Positions 53,866-61,173 are shown, counted from the first letter of the stretch. The stretch is 64,000 nucleotides of DNA from Lewinellaceae bacterium (GCA_016708875.1 JADJFA010000001.1:186001-250000); one strand, 5' to 3'. Notes: generated from the sequence alone by a model not told the origin. Made by a program: numbers and translations.

Positions 53866-54235
53866 AATAATCGCGATTGATAATTTCAGGCGGGAGGCCA
53901 AGTGGTTGATCAAAAAATTTCCTTCACTCAAGTCCGAGCTCGAAACGCTGCAAAATGATCTTTTGCAAAACCCGCGTTTGGGTACACTCATCCATGAAAA
54001 TATCTATAAAATTCGTTTGGCCGTTAAAAGCAAAGGCAAGGGGAAGAGCGGTGGAATGCGGGTGATTACTTATGTCGTTGAGGTAGAAATCCAAATTGAA
54101 GAAAGAGAAACCGACAGCGAAATCACAATTTTCCTTGTTTCTATCTACGATAAATCCGAACAAGCCAACATTTCTGAAAGGGAATTGCGCGATATAATTG
54201 ATGAAATCAACGCTGAGTTGGACAACGAAGAATAA
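53855..54235 (+). CDS. RelE/ParE-family toxin
   Basis: A 126-residue protein starting at ATG 53855 (MNCKIIAIDNFRREAKWLIKKFPSLKSELETLQNDLLQNPRLGTLI). The pattern HENIYKIRLAVKSKGKGKSGGMRVITYVV, with the basic and aromatic residues on consecutive strands, matches the RelE/ParE superfamily fold. The segment ITIFLVSIYDKSEQANISERELRDII resembles the C-terminal helix of addiction-module toxins of this length. RelE members cut mRNA on the ribosome while ParE members poison gyrase; which of these applies is not clear. A terminator follows at 54262-54297. Confidence 0.78.
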   Translation: MNCKIIAIDNFRREAKWLIKKFPSLKSELETLQNDLLQNPRLGTLIHENIYKIRLAVKSKGKGKSGGMRVITYVVEVEIQIEERETDSEITIFLVSIYDKSEQANISERELRDIIDEINAELDNEE

Positions 54236-54261
54236 CTGTGCCTTTTTCATATTTCCCAAAA

Positions 54262-54297
54262 AATAAGGAGAATTACCCGTCGGCAATTCTCCTTATT
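54262..54297. terminator. 13-bp perfect hairpin after the toxin gene
   Basis: AATAAGGAGAATT (54262-54274), ten-base loop, AATTCTCCTTATT (54285-54297). It starts 26 bases beyond the toxin stop. Confidence 0.7.
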
Positions 54298-54516
54298 AAT
54301 TTTCAGCGAACCTCGGTTTACTATGCATCCGACTTGCGCCATGATTCCCCCTGATGTTGTCATGATTTTGCGAGATGCATTCCATGCATCATATTTGCGA
54401 AGCGAAATCGATAAAAATATCCTTGCCAACAGGCAGGTTTCCAACCCTCGAAAGAAATTGTTGCTGAAAAACGAAAAAGCGGGTTTCAATAACTTTCGTC
54501 CCCCCACCATTCACCC
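54298..54516. other. Gene-free stretch, nothing recognised
   Basis: This part of the 445-base gap between toxin and SPFH genes has no frame I can support. It contains CAACAGGCAGG, half of the CCTGCCTACCGACAGGCAGG-type repeat. It does not look like tRNA or another known RNA. Confidence 0.4.
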
Positions 54517-54550
54517 AAGCCGCTCCACCCAAGTCGAGCGGCTTCTTTTT
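54517..54550 (+). terminator. Hairpin with T-run
   Basis: AAGCCGCTC (54517-54525) pairs with GAGCGGCTT (54536-54544), followed by CTTTTTG. It has intrinsic terminator form on the plus strand; the transcript it ends is unclear, and it could mark the end of an unannotated short RNA within 54298-54516. Confidence 0.6.
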
Positions 54551-54635
54551 GCCCCTCATCCACCCTCACCCTCCCTTCGTCGTTAAATTCCAACTTTCCA
54601 GCCCCAAACGCTTGCGTAATCCAATTCGATATGAT

Positions 54636-54643
54636 TACATTTG
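54636..54643 (+). promoter_or_regulatory. Promoter of the SPFH gene
   Basis: TACATTTG (-7) with TTG at 54612-54614 as a possible -33 (21-base spacing). The start ATG is at 54681. Confidence 0.5.
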
Positions 54644-54680
54644 CTATCAAATCAATATCATATCAAAATCAATCTCCACC

Positions 54681-55532
54681 ATGGAAAAAACTATTAAACC
54701 AACCTCTGGCTGGGCAATGTTGTCGCTGCTCATCCTATTAGTAGCTATCGGCATCTTTTTCTTGATCATCCGACAATTCCCGCTGGGTGCCGTGTCTTTG
54801 TTCATTGCCTTTGCCATCATCGCACCGGGTTTTATCGCCATTGATCCCAATAGCAGCCGGGTAATGACGCTTTTTGGCTCCTACATTGGCAGTGTCAAGG
54901 AAAGCGGGTTTTTCTTTACCAACCCGTTTTATTCCAAAAACAAGGTTTCGTTACGAGCAGTCACCCTGGACGTGCCTTCGATTAAAGTTAACGACAAGCA
55001 GGGCAACCCCATCATGATCGGCGGCGTGGTAACCTATCGGGTGCAGGATACTTTCAAGGCCGCTTTCGCAGTGGAGAATTACCCAGATTTTGTGAAAATC
55101 CAGAGCGAAACCGCCCTTCGCAAACTTGCCGGGATGTACAGTTATGACAACTGGGAAGACGAAGCTGCCAATATTACCCTTCGTTCCAGTTTTGATGAGA
55201 TAAACCACCAACTCGCGCATGAGGTTGGGGAACGACTCCAAATCGCTGGCATCGAAATCATTGAAGCGCGGATCAACAACCTGGCCTATGCGACTGAAAT
55301 CGCCCAAGCAATGCTCCAGCGCCAGCAAGCAACAGCCATTGTAGCCGCCCGGAGCACGATTGTAGAAGGCGCGGTTGGCATGGTAGAAATGGCCCTCGAA
55401 CAACTTTCACGCAAAAAAATCATTGATTTTGACGACGATAAAAAAGCCGCGATGGTGAGCAATTTGCTGGTCGTGCTTTGCGGCGACCGGAATGCGCAAC
55501 CAGTGCTAAACACGGGGACTTTGCATCAATAG
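54681..55532 (+). CDS. SPFH/Band-7 domain membrane protein
   Basis: Start at the ATG 54681 (MEKTIKPTSGWAMLSLLILLV); 283 residues. Two N-terminal hydrophobic segments (about 11-32 and 37-56) are followed by the SPFH domain: PGFIAIDPNSSRVMTLFGSYIGSVKESGFFFTNPFYSKNKVSLRAVTLDVPSIKVNDKQGNPIMIGGVVTYRVQDTFKAAFAVENY and helices with RLQIAGIEIIEARINNLAYATEIAQAMLQRQQA. Such proteins oligomerise in membrane microdomains and often scaffold proteases. It is followed by an Arc-like gene, an arrangement common in bacteria. Two very long palindromes fill the 220 bases between the two genes. Confidence 0.88.
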   Translation: MEKTIKPTSGWAMLSLLILLVAIGIFFLIIRQFPLGAVSLFIAFAIIAPGFIAIDPNSSRVMTLFGSYIGSVKESGFFFTNPFYSKNKVSLRAVTLDVPSIKVNDKQGNPIMIGGVVTYRVQDTFKAAFAVENYPDFVKIQSETALRKLAGMYSYDNWEDEAANITLRSSFDEINHQLAHEVGERLQIAGIEIIEARINNLAYATEIAQAMLQRQQATAIVAARSTIVEGAVGMVEMALEQLSRKKIIDFDDDKKAAMVSNLLVVLCGDRNAQPVLNTGTLHQ

Positions 55533-55543
55533 GTTGCTAGGGG

Positions 55544-55621
55544 AATGGGAATATTTGGGGAAGGTGGTTCTTGGATTTTTTCCAAAAATCTCAAGAACCA
55601 CCTTCCCCAAATATTCCCATT
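55544..55621. repeat. Long inverted repeat after the SPFH gene
   Basis: AATGGGAATATTTGGGGAAGG starts the left arm (55544-55580), and the right arm (55584-55621) is its complement with one unpaired base. Outer 30 bases are perfect. It lies 11 bases after the SPFH stop. Confidence 0.8.
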
Positions 55622-55661
55622 TACAGGAGCAGGATTATGATCTGTTTAAACTTTAAACCGT

Positions 55662-55744
55662 GAATGGATTTGTTTTGTGGTGTGGTAGACCTCGGAGGTT
55701 TTCAAAACCTCCGAGGTCTACCACACCACAAAACAAATCCATTC
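55662..55744. repeat. Perfect 41-bp palindrome directly before the Arc-like gene
   Basis: The left arm 55662-55702 and right arm 55704-55744 are exact complements with a 1-base centre. The inner part carries the AGACCTCGGAGGTTTT core also found at 1935-1967, and the outer part (GAATGGATTTGTTTTGTGG) is unique here. It ends 11 bases before the ATG at 55756. Confidence 0.85.
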
Positions 55745-55755
55745 CCACACATACC

Positions 55756-55950
55756 ATGGCAGCAAAAAAATCATTCGTACTCCGCATGGACGAGGCTACC
55801 TACGCCGCACTGGAAAAGTGGGCTGCCGACGAATTTCGCAGCGTGAACGGACAGTTGGAATGGCTCATTCACAAAATGCTGAAAGAAGCCGGGCGCTCGC
55901 CTAAGGATAGAACAGAAAAAACACCTAAAAAAGATTTAACGGACACATGA
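55756..55950 (+). CDS. Arc-family DNA-binding protein
   Basis: A 64-residue protein starting at ATG 55756 (MAAKKSFVLRMDEATYAALEKWAADEFRSVNGQLEWLIHKML). It has the ribbon-helix-helix fold: strand KKSFVLRM for base contacts, helix EATYAALEKWAADE, then helix SVNGQLEWLIHKMLKEA. A frame extending upstream to 55660 is only a translation of the palindrome and should be disregarded. It is the usual neighbour of SPFH-domain genes and may regulate that gene (inference). Confidence 0.85.
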   Translation: MAAKKSFVLRMDEATYAALEKWAADEFRSVNGQLEWLIHKMLKEAGRSPKDRTEKTPKKDLTDT

Positions 55951-56041
55951 AGTTGCAAGCGCTCGACGGCAAATAAGTGCATCTTTTTCACCGAGTCTCC
56001 GTTTCTTTGCCGACTTTTTCACGCAAAAACTTACACCCACC

Positions 56042-56905
56042 TTGAAAAAAGGATATCTGGCGGCACTGATTGTTTTGCTTGTGCTGCTCATTGACCAGGC
56101 TTCGAAATTTTACATCAAAACCAATTTCGAGTACAACGAAGACATGCTGATGTTCGGCCAGGAATGGGCGCGCCTGCACTTCGTTGAGAATGAAGGTATG
56201 GCTTTCGGAATCACTTTTGGTTGGGAATATGGCAAACTCCTGCTCAGCCTTTTCCGCATACTGATGGTGGCAGGCCTAATCTGGTACACGCGCCTGCTGT
56301 TGGAGGCTAAGGCGCCTACGGGTTTTATAGTAAGCATCGCTTTGATCACAGCCGGGGCATTGGGGAATATCATTGACAGCACTTTTTACGCGATGATTTT
56401 TTCTGATTCCACGCACCATATCGCTGAATTGGTTCCTTGGGGCACCGGCTACGGCCAAGCCAACGGGCTCCCAATGGGTGGTTTCATGCACGGTAAAGTG
56501 GTTGACATGCTATATTTCCCCATGAAGTACTTTGAAATGCCAGAGTGGCTGGGCGGTGATACATGGCTGTTTTTTAGCCCGATCTTCAATGTGGCAGACG
56601 CTGCAATCACTTCGGGAGTGCTCAGCATTTTGCTGTTCCAACGCAGGTTTTTCCGCGACGGATTTGTGGAACAAAAACCCGAAGCTCATGCAGAGATTGT
56701 AGCAGAAATTGACAGATTGCCAGAAATTGATGTGGAATTGGCAAGAGAAGAAATTTCCGATGAAGCGACTGCGCAGGAAAATGCAGAGGACAATCCAACT
56801 CCTGAAAATGCCGAGGAACCTCCTTCCAAACCCGCAGGCGAACTTGGAAGGCCGCTTTTTGTAGCCATCATACAATTTGCAAAAAAAAATGCCGGACAGA
56901 GATGA
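56042..56905 (+). CDS. lspA: Lipoprotein signal peptidase, with extended C-terminal tail
   Basis: A 287-residue LspA (signal peptidase II). It cleaves lipoprotein signal peptides before the lipidated Cys in the inner membrane. Start is TTG 56042 (KKGYLAALIVLLVLLIDQASKFYIK), since no ATG precedes it. Four transmembrane helices; catalytic aspartates are in GALGNIIDSTFY (about 118) and FSPIFNVADAAITSG (about 190), with HFVENEGMAFGI as substrate loop. Bacterial LspA proteins are usually about 160-200 residues; here about 80 extra acidic residues follow (EQKPEAHAEIVAEIDRLPEIDVELAREEISDEATAQENAEDNPTP). The stop codon lies in the terminator at 56891-56925. Confidence 0.9.
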   Translation: MKKGYLAALIVLLVLLIDQASKFYIKTNFEYNEDMLMFGQEWARLHFVENEGMAFGITFGWEYGKLLLSLFRILMVAGLIWYTRLLLEAKAPTGFIVSIALITAGALGNIIDSTFYAMIFSDSTHHIAELVPWGTGYGQANGLPMGGFMHGKVVDMLYFPMKYFEMPEWLGGDTWLFFSPIFNVADAAITSGVLSILLFQRRFFRDGFVEQKPEAHAEIVAEIDRLPEIDVELAREEISDEATAQENAEDNPTPENAEEPPSKPAGELGRPLFVAIIQFAKKNAGQR

Positions 56906-56925
56906 TCTCTGTCCGGCGTTTTTTT
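56891..56925. terminator. Strong bidirectional terminator overlapping the lspA stop
   Basis: GCCGGACAGAGA (56891-56902), loop TGA which is the lspA stop, TCTCTGTCCGGC (56906-56917), then G and eight T. An A-run at 56880-56889 gives the same form on the minus strand, so it can serve the convergent lipoprotein gene (56937-57383). Confidence 0.88.
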
Positions 56926-56936
56926 TCAACTGTTAC

Positions 56937-57383
56937 TCAAATTTTGTCTGCCTCAATTTTCGAGTAAAAATCTAAAGTGTCACCACTAGTTGCTGTAAAC
57001 AAAAAGTGTGTCTCCGTGATATCTATCGGGCCGATGACCGTGCGCGAATCAAGGCCAGATACTACTGTGATGGTAATTATGTTACCATCGAAGGAATAAA
57101 CGCCATTCAAAGTGAATTCAATTACGCCAGGCGGGGTTGTAGTGAGGACGGTGGTCTTTCGGTGGAACGCCACCGTATTACTCGCCGTGAATTCGATTTC
57201 AAGTTCATTTAATTGGGTAGCTGTGGGCAGCAGGGCATCAGTTGCACCTATAAAAGCACTGGAAGCTTCCCATCTTCCGACAATGAGTTCTTCAGGCTTG
57301 GGATCTTCAGGTGCGGCGTCTTTTTTGCAACTGGCAACCAAAGATACAAGTGCAATGGAGGCAAATAATAGAATGCGTTTCAT
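56937..57383 (-). CDS. Lipocalin-like lipoprotein
   Basis: Starting at the ATG 57383 (MKRILLFASIALVSLVASCKK) the protein has 148 residues with a lipobox VASC. After the lipid Cys follow an acidic linker and a lipocalin-like pattern (IVGRWEASSAFIGA, then beta strands EIEFTASNTVAFHRKTT, FTLNGVYSFDGNIITIT, DITETHFLFTAT). Such small lipoproteins are abundant in Bacteroidota; function unknown. It shares the bidirectional terminator with lspA. Confidence 0.75.
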   Translation of the reverse strand: MKRILLFASIALVSLVASCKKDAAPEDPKPEELIVGRWEASSAFIGATDALLPTATQLNELEIEFTASNTVAFHRKTTVLTTTPPGVIEFTLNGVYSFDGNIITITVVSGLDSRTVIGPIDITETHFLFTATSGDTLDFYSKIEADKI

Positions 57384-57489
57384 CAATGTATAAAGTTTAG
57401 ATTAGTGAAAAGATCAGAACGAAAGTAGACGCAAATCCAGAATTGGAGCCGTCGAAATTGAATTTTGCACGTATTTTACTTTCCAGAAA

Positions 57490-58236
57490 TCATTTTGAGT
57501 CCGCTCGTTGGCGCAGCACCTCATACAACACAATCCCCGCTGCAACGCTGACATTGAAAGAATCGAAGTCCGTGGCCTGCGGGATTTTCACCACTTTATC
57601 GGCCATTTTAAGCAGTTTTGGGTGAACACCCTCCCCTTCTGAACCCATCAAAATCGCTGATGGTCCAGTCAAATCTACTTTAAAAAGCGGAATGCTCCGG
57701 TCACTTAAAGCCGTTGCAACTACCTGAACGCCACACTCCTGCAACCATTCCACCGTACTAAAAAGACTGCGTACTCGGCACACCCGCATCCGTGCCAGCG
57801 CACCCGCAGAGGCTTTCATGGCTTCTTCATTGGCAAGTGCTGAGCCGGATTGTGGCACAATGACCGCGTGTGCCCCTGCGCATTCCGCCGAACGACAAAT
57901 GGCTCCGAAATTGCGCACATCCGTCACTCCATCAAGCATAACAAACAGTGGCGTTTGGCCTTGCTCAAAAACAAATGGCAACACGTCTTCCAGATTTTGG
58001 AACTCCACCAATGCAAGATGCGCCACCACGCCCTGGTGTTGGCCGCGCACCATCTTGTTTAGTTTTTCGCGTGGCACCACCTGCAGCGGGATGCCGTATT
58101 CCTTCGTCAGGTGACGGATCTCTTTTTCCATTTCGCCCCGTTCGCCTTGTTGGAAAAATACCTTTTCCACCGCCTTTCCTGCGCGAATTGCCTCAGTGAC
58201 TGGGTGGTGGCCGTAAATTAGATTGATGTCTGACAT
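57490..58236 (-). CDS. rlmB: 23S rRNA (guanosine-2'-O)-methyltransferase RlmB-like
   Basis: The start chosen is ATG 58236 (MSDINLIYGHHPVTEAIRAGKAVEKVFFQQGERG), giving 248 residues; an ATG at 58251 is possible. The N-terminal L30e-like RNA-binding domain (to about 80) precedes a SPOUT domain with PLFVMLDGVTDVRNFGAICRSAECAGAHAVIVPQ (motif 1), SALANEEAMKASAGAL and AILMGSEGEGVHPKLLKMADKVVKIPQATDFDSFNVSVAAGIVLYE (motifs 2 and 3, forming the SAM knot). It methylates 2'-O of G2251-equivalent in 23S rRNA. The upstream frame extension to 58443 is junk from repeats and should not be used. Confidence 0.92.
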   Translation of the reverse strand: MSDINLIYGHHPVTEAIRAGKAVEKVFFQQGERGEMEKEIRHLTKEYGIPLQVVPREKLNKMVRGQHQGVVAHLALVEFQNLEDVLPFVFEQGQTPLFVMLDGVTDVRNFGAICRSAECAGAHAVIVPQSGSALANEEAMKASAGALARMRVCRVRSLFSTVEWLQECGVQVVATALSDRSIPLFKVDLTGPSAILMGSEGEGVHPKLLKMADKVVKIPQATDFDSFNVSVAAGIVLYEVLRQRADSK

Positions 58237-58270
58237 GGCATATTTGGACATTGGACATTCCTTGTTGGAC

Positions 58271-58292
58271 ACCTGCCTACCGACAGGCAGGT
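58271..58292. repeat. CCTGCCTACCGACAGGCAGG palindrome
   Basis: ACCTGCCT (58271-58278), loop ACCGAC, AGGCAGGT (58285-58292), in the divergent region upstream of rlmB. Repeats of this form occur in several Bacteroidota genomes; a half-copy is at 54430-54440. The short TTGGACA repeats at 58244-58270 lie beside it. Confidence 0.65.
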
Positions 58293-58367
58293 TGGATATT
58301 CGAAACGACCAAGTCTTCTCCCGCAAAATTAATTTTCTAAATGGGCAATTCTTGAAAAATGCCGTCA

Positions 58368-58375
58368 TAACTTTG
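58368..58375 (+). promoter_or_regulatory. -7 element of the 58395 gene
   Basis: TAACTTTG matches TAnnTTTG, 19 bases before the ATG at 58395. Confidence 0.45.
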
Positions 58376-58394
58376 CAAAACAAAGTATTTTGAT

Positions 58395-59045
58395 ATGAAT
58401 GATTCCCAACAACATCTCGAACACCTTGCTGAAATGCGTTCACTCATGGAGCGCAGCACCCGATTCCTTAGCCTGAGTGGGCTTTCCGGAGTATGGGCAG
58501 GTTGCTGTGCACTGGTGGGCGCATTTTTCGTACGCAACTATCTGGAATTGCAATTTCTGGGCGGAAACAATGCAACTGATCTCTTGTACGATCGTTCAGG
58601 ACAAAGTTCCAACGCTGGACTGGGTTACGAAACCACACTCGTGCTGGCTGCATTGATTGTGTTAGTAACGGCCCTGGCAGGAGGCTGGTTTTTCACCGCC
58701 CGTAAAGCGCGGCAACGCGGAGAACGTGTGTGGGAGTCCAGTTCACGACGACTTTTGTGGGCCCTGCTCTTGCCATTAACCACAGGTGGTATCTTTTGCC
58801 TGGCACTATTATATTGGAATCTGATCGCTTTTTTGGCGCCTGCAACGCTGGTTTTTTATGGTCTTGCACTGCTAAACGGCAGCAAATACACCCTTGGAGA
58901 TGTAGGCTCACTTGGCCTTTTGCAAATTGGACTTGGGCTGATCGGGATGTTCTTCCCTGGCCGTGGACTGGAACTTTGGGCCATTGGTTTTGGTGTTTTA
59001 CACATTCTTTATGGCGGCTGGATGTACTACAAATATGACCGATGA
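58395..59045 (+). CDS. Predicted multi-pass membrane protein
   Basis: A 216-residue protein with about six hydrophobic helices (FLSLSGLSGVWAGCCALVGAFFV, TTLVLAALIVLVTALAGGWFF, LLWALLLPLTTGGIFCLALLYW, LIAFLAPATLVFYGLALL, LGDVGSLGLLQIGLGLIGMFF, LELWAIGFGVLHILYGGWMYY). No known catalytic motif. It is translationally coupled by a 4-base overlap (ATGA) to a winged-helix regulator, and such pairs are common in Bacteroidota; the membrane protein may respond to membrane stress (inference). Function unknown. Confidence 0.8.
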   Translation: MNDSQQHLEHLAEMRSLMERSTRFLSLSGLSGVWAGCCALVGAFFVRNYLELQFLGGNNATDLLYDRSGQSSNAGLGYETTLVLAALIVLVTALAGGWFFTARKARQRGERVWESSSRRLLWALLLPLTTGGIFCLALLYWNLIAFLAPATLVFYGLALLNGSKYTLGDVGSLGLLQIGLGLIGMFFPGRGLELWAIGFGVLHILYGGWMYYKYDR

Positions 59046-59347
59046 AAGATATTCTCACCCAACTCAATCCTGTTTTTGACCATCGCAACCGACTGGGCAT
59101 AATGTCCATTCTGGCGGTGAACGATTGGGTGGACTACGGTACGCTCAAAGAACTGCTCAACTTGACCGACGGCAATCTGGCAAGCCACATGAAGCCCCTC
59201 GAAGCCGCCGAATATGTGGAATACCGCAAGCAATTTGTGGGTCGCCGCCCACAGACCACCTATGCTGCTACTGCTGCGGGAAAGACTGCTTTCAAGGCGC
59301 ATTTGGATGCGCTTGAAGCGATGTTGAAATTTGGGAAAGATATCTGA
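59042..59347 (+). CDS. Winged-helix transcriptional regulator (HTH_34 type)
   Basis: A 101-residue regulator: HRNRLGIMSILAVNDWVDYGTLKELLNLTDGNLASHMKPLEAAEYVEYRKQFVGRRPQTTYAATAAGKTAFKAHLDALEAML. The recognition helix LTDGNLASHMKPLEAAEYVEY and the wing (RPQTTYAATAAGK) match the HTH_34/MarR-like family. It probably controls the overlapping membrane-protein gene. The ATG at 59042 lies inside the stop of that gene. Confidence 0.88.
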   Translation: MKDILTQLNPVFDHRNRLGIMSILAVNDWVDYGTLKELLNLTDGNLASHMKPLEAAEYVEYRKQFVGRRPQTTYAATAAGKTAFKAHLDALEAMLKFGKDI

Positions 59348-59667
59348 GACGGAAGATCACTAGAACATTGGGGGGGCTGGTACGGCTTGTTGCTCCGCCT
59401 CACCGCGGTTTTGCTTTTGAGCGGTTTATGTGGCTGCGCACCCCAGACCTGCAAAGAGGGCTGTCCACCGGTTTGCTGGGGCGTTTCAGCGCTGGAATTC
59501 ATGGGATTTCAGTCCGGAGTGTTGTCTCGAATGCAACGGGATGATTCGCGAGCATTGGCATTGGTATTATTAAGGATACTATTGAGGTGGTTTATTGGTC
59601 GCAAGGCACCAACACCACAGCGTCCGCAAATGCCATGGCGCAAATGGAAGTAAAGGTCGAAATCTAG
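59348..59667 (+). other. Degraded stretch with a short lipoprotein-like frame
   Basis: The frame 59387-59653 begins with a lipoprotein-like signal (LLRLTAVLLLSGLCGC), but after about 30 residues its text makes little sense; another frame after 59500 reads GIIKDTIEVVYWSQGTNTTASANAMAQMEVKVEI up to a stop at 59665-59667, with a stop in between. This looks like one broken gene for a small secreted protein. A G7 run sits at 59369-59375. Confidence is low. Confidence 0.35.
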
Positions 59668-60210
59668 CCTACCACTACACTGGAAGAATACTTTGCTTTT
59701 GAAATGAAAGCGGAGGGTAGGCACGAATTTATAGATGGTAAAATTGTGGCGATGGCTTACACTTGCATGGCATCATCGCCCACAATTTGGATGTCATGCT
59801 CGGAATTTGTACCAGAGCCAATGATTGTCAGTATTCACTGGCGACCGTATGCTCTTCGTCAAGGACTGCAACCAGGTCTTTTACCCCGACTTGCTTGTGG
59901 TGTGCGGAGAGCATAAATTTTACCCTGCAGGGCCTAAAATGAAAGCTACCCTAAACCCTTCAGTCGTTATTGAAATCCTCTCGGATTCAACGGAGCATCT
60001 TGACAAAACCAACAAAACCAGGTGCTATAAAAAAATACCCGGTTTGCAACAGATTGTATTCGTGTCACAAAAAGAGCAACACATCCGCATCCTTGAAAAC
60101 GAAGCAGGCAAATGGATAGATACAGAATTTTACGAGCCTGAAGATGTGCCCCGCATAGGAGATTGTGATGTTCCGCTTCACGAAATTTACCGTCGGGTCG
60201 AGTTTGAGAC
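59668..60210 (+). pseudogene. Uma2-family endonuclease-like gene with two frameshifts and lost end
   Basis: Pieces in three frames match the Uma2/DUF820 family: PTTTLEEYFAFEMKAEGRHEFIDGKIVAMAYT (59668-59760), GIIAHNLDVMLGICTRANDCQ (about 59770-59833) and FTGDRMLFVKDCNQVFYPDLLVVCGEHKFYPAG ... VVIEILSDSTEHLDKTNKTRCYKKIPGLQQIVFVSQKEQHIRI ... DVPLHEIYRRVEFE (59831-60206). The PD-(D/E)XK-like core is IEILSDST with KTRCYKKI. The usual initiation Met is not visible, and the 3' end runs into a G15 tract. Families of this type are abundant and variable. Broken gene or bad sequence. Confidence 0.7.
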
Positions 60211-60216
60211 CGCGGA

Positions 60217-60316
60217 GGGGGGGGGGGGGGGTGGGGGGGGGCACCCGGAAACGAAAATCCCGCCCCCACCCCCAACAAACAAAAACAACACATCCCCCCC
60301 CCCAAAAAAAAAAAAA
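60217..60316. other. Extreme homopolymer tracts (G15 T G9 ... C10 A13)
   Basis: Runs of 15 G, then T and 9 G (60217-60241), several C-rich blocks and 10 C plus 13 A (60294-60316) lie between the Uma2 remnant and pcm. Such tracts are rare in this otherwise balanced sequence and suggest a low-quality join or read end. Coding text through this region is not trustworthy. Confidence 0.7.
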
Positions 60317-60342
60317 TCATATTACTGTCGTCCCTGCTCCCG

Positions 60343-60990
60343 CTACTTCCTACTCACCCCCTCCAAAAACGGCACAAACCGAAAATCATCCAGCCGTTCT
60401 TCCTGAAACTCCGTGGCTGATATACGCTTGATTTTCAACATCTTCTGCACCGATTCTCCAACGGGGATAACAAGAATACCGCCGATTGCAAGTTGTTCTT
60501 TCAATGGCTCAGGCACCACGGGTGCACCTGCCGTCACGATGATTTTATCAAAAGGGGCTTTCTCGGCAAGGCCTTTTGAGCCATCGCGGAAAAAACATTT
60601 CACGGTTTTGAATCCCAATTCATCCAGGAGATTCTTGGTATTGAAATAAAGCACCTCCTGACGTTCTACCGTAAAAACCTTCGCTCCCAAAGCCGCCAGA
60701 ATCGCGGCCTGATACCCTGAGCCTGTGCCAATTTCCAATACACGGTCTCCATTTTTTATATTCAAATGCACCGTTTGATACGCCACTGTAAACGGCTGTG
60801 AAATAGTCTGTTCGCAGCCAATCGGGAACGGTTTGTCTTCGTAAGCATGGTCCTCGAAGTCCCTATCCAGAAAAAAATGGCGCGGCACGGCAGCCATAGC
60901 AGCCAGTACGGCCTCATCGGAGATGCCCCTTCGGCGGAGCGCATCTACCATGCGTTTGCGTTGTCCTTTGTGGCGGTAATTGTCGGTCAA
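60343..60990 (-). CDS. pcm: Protein-L-isoaspartate O-methyltransferase
   Basis: PCMT repairs isoaspartyl residues by SAM-dependent methylation. A TTG start at 60990 (TDNYRHKGQRKRMVDALRRRGISDEAVLAAMAAVPRHFFLD) gives 216 residues and fits relatives, in which DSYKHKGLRKQLV follows the start; the ATG at 60951 would remove the helix. Motif I VLEIGTGSGYQAAILAALG, acidic VERQE, motif II FDKIIVTAGAPVVPEPLKEQLAIGGILVIPVG and the substrate-binding DKPFPIGCEQTISQPFTVAYQ are present. It is divergent from pgm, and the shared region contains two inverted copies of a dispersed repeat. Confidence 0.92.
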   Translation of the reverse strand: MTDNYRHKGQRKRMVDALRRRGISDEAVLAAMAAVPRHFFLDRDFEDHAYEDKPFPIGCEQTISQPFTVAYQTVHLNIKNGDRVLEIGTGSGYQAAILAALGAKVFTVERQEVLYFNTKNLLDELGFKTVKCFFRDGSKGLAEKAPFDKIIVTAGAPVVPEPLKEQLAIGGILVIPVGESVQKMLKIKRISATEFQEERLDDFRFVPFLEGVSRK

Positions 60991-60996
60991 TTTTTG

Positions 60997-61143
60997 TTGA
61001 TTTTTTACCCGCCGAAGCCTTGGCGGAGGAGGGGTGGTTTGAAAATTGAAAAATGAAGTGCGAAAGTACGTTTTGAACGAATACTTTTGCCCGCAAGTCA
61101 AATCAACCCCTCCTTCGCTAAGGCTTCGGCGGGCAAAAATCAA
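60997..61143. repeat. Two inverted copies of a 45-base repeat in the pcm-pgm divergent region
   Basis: The left copy 60997-61041 (TTGATTTTTTACCCGCCGAAG then CCTTGGCGGAGGAGGGG) is matched on the other strand by 61099-61143 (CCCCTCCTTCGCTAAGG then CTTCGGCGGGCAAAAATCAA), with a spacer of 57 bases. The spacer contains the pgm -7 element. Members of the CGCCGAAGCC family. Confidence 0.75.
61082..61089 (+). promoter_or_regulatory. -7 element of pgm
   Basis: TACTTTTG matches TAnnTTTG, about 85 bases before the pgm ATG at 61174; it lies in the loop between the two inverted repeats, so the transcript leader would include the right-hand copy. Confidence 0.45.
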
Positions 61144-61173
61144 CGATTCAACCACTACACAAATCAACAGTCA

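Noticed and set aside
54298..54516. tRNA or known small RNA in the toxin-SPFH gap
   Set aside because: No cloverleaf or conserved RNA motif can be recognised, although a terminator follows.
55660..55755. Upstream start for the Arc-like gene
   Set aside because: This part is only a translation of the 41-bp palindrome; the ATG at 55756 gives the normal Arc length.
58237..58443. N-terminal extension of rlmB
   Set aside because: It contains repeat-derived text such as NLPVGRQVSNKE and has no counterpart in SPOUT methyltransferases.
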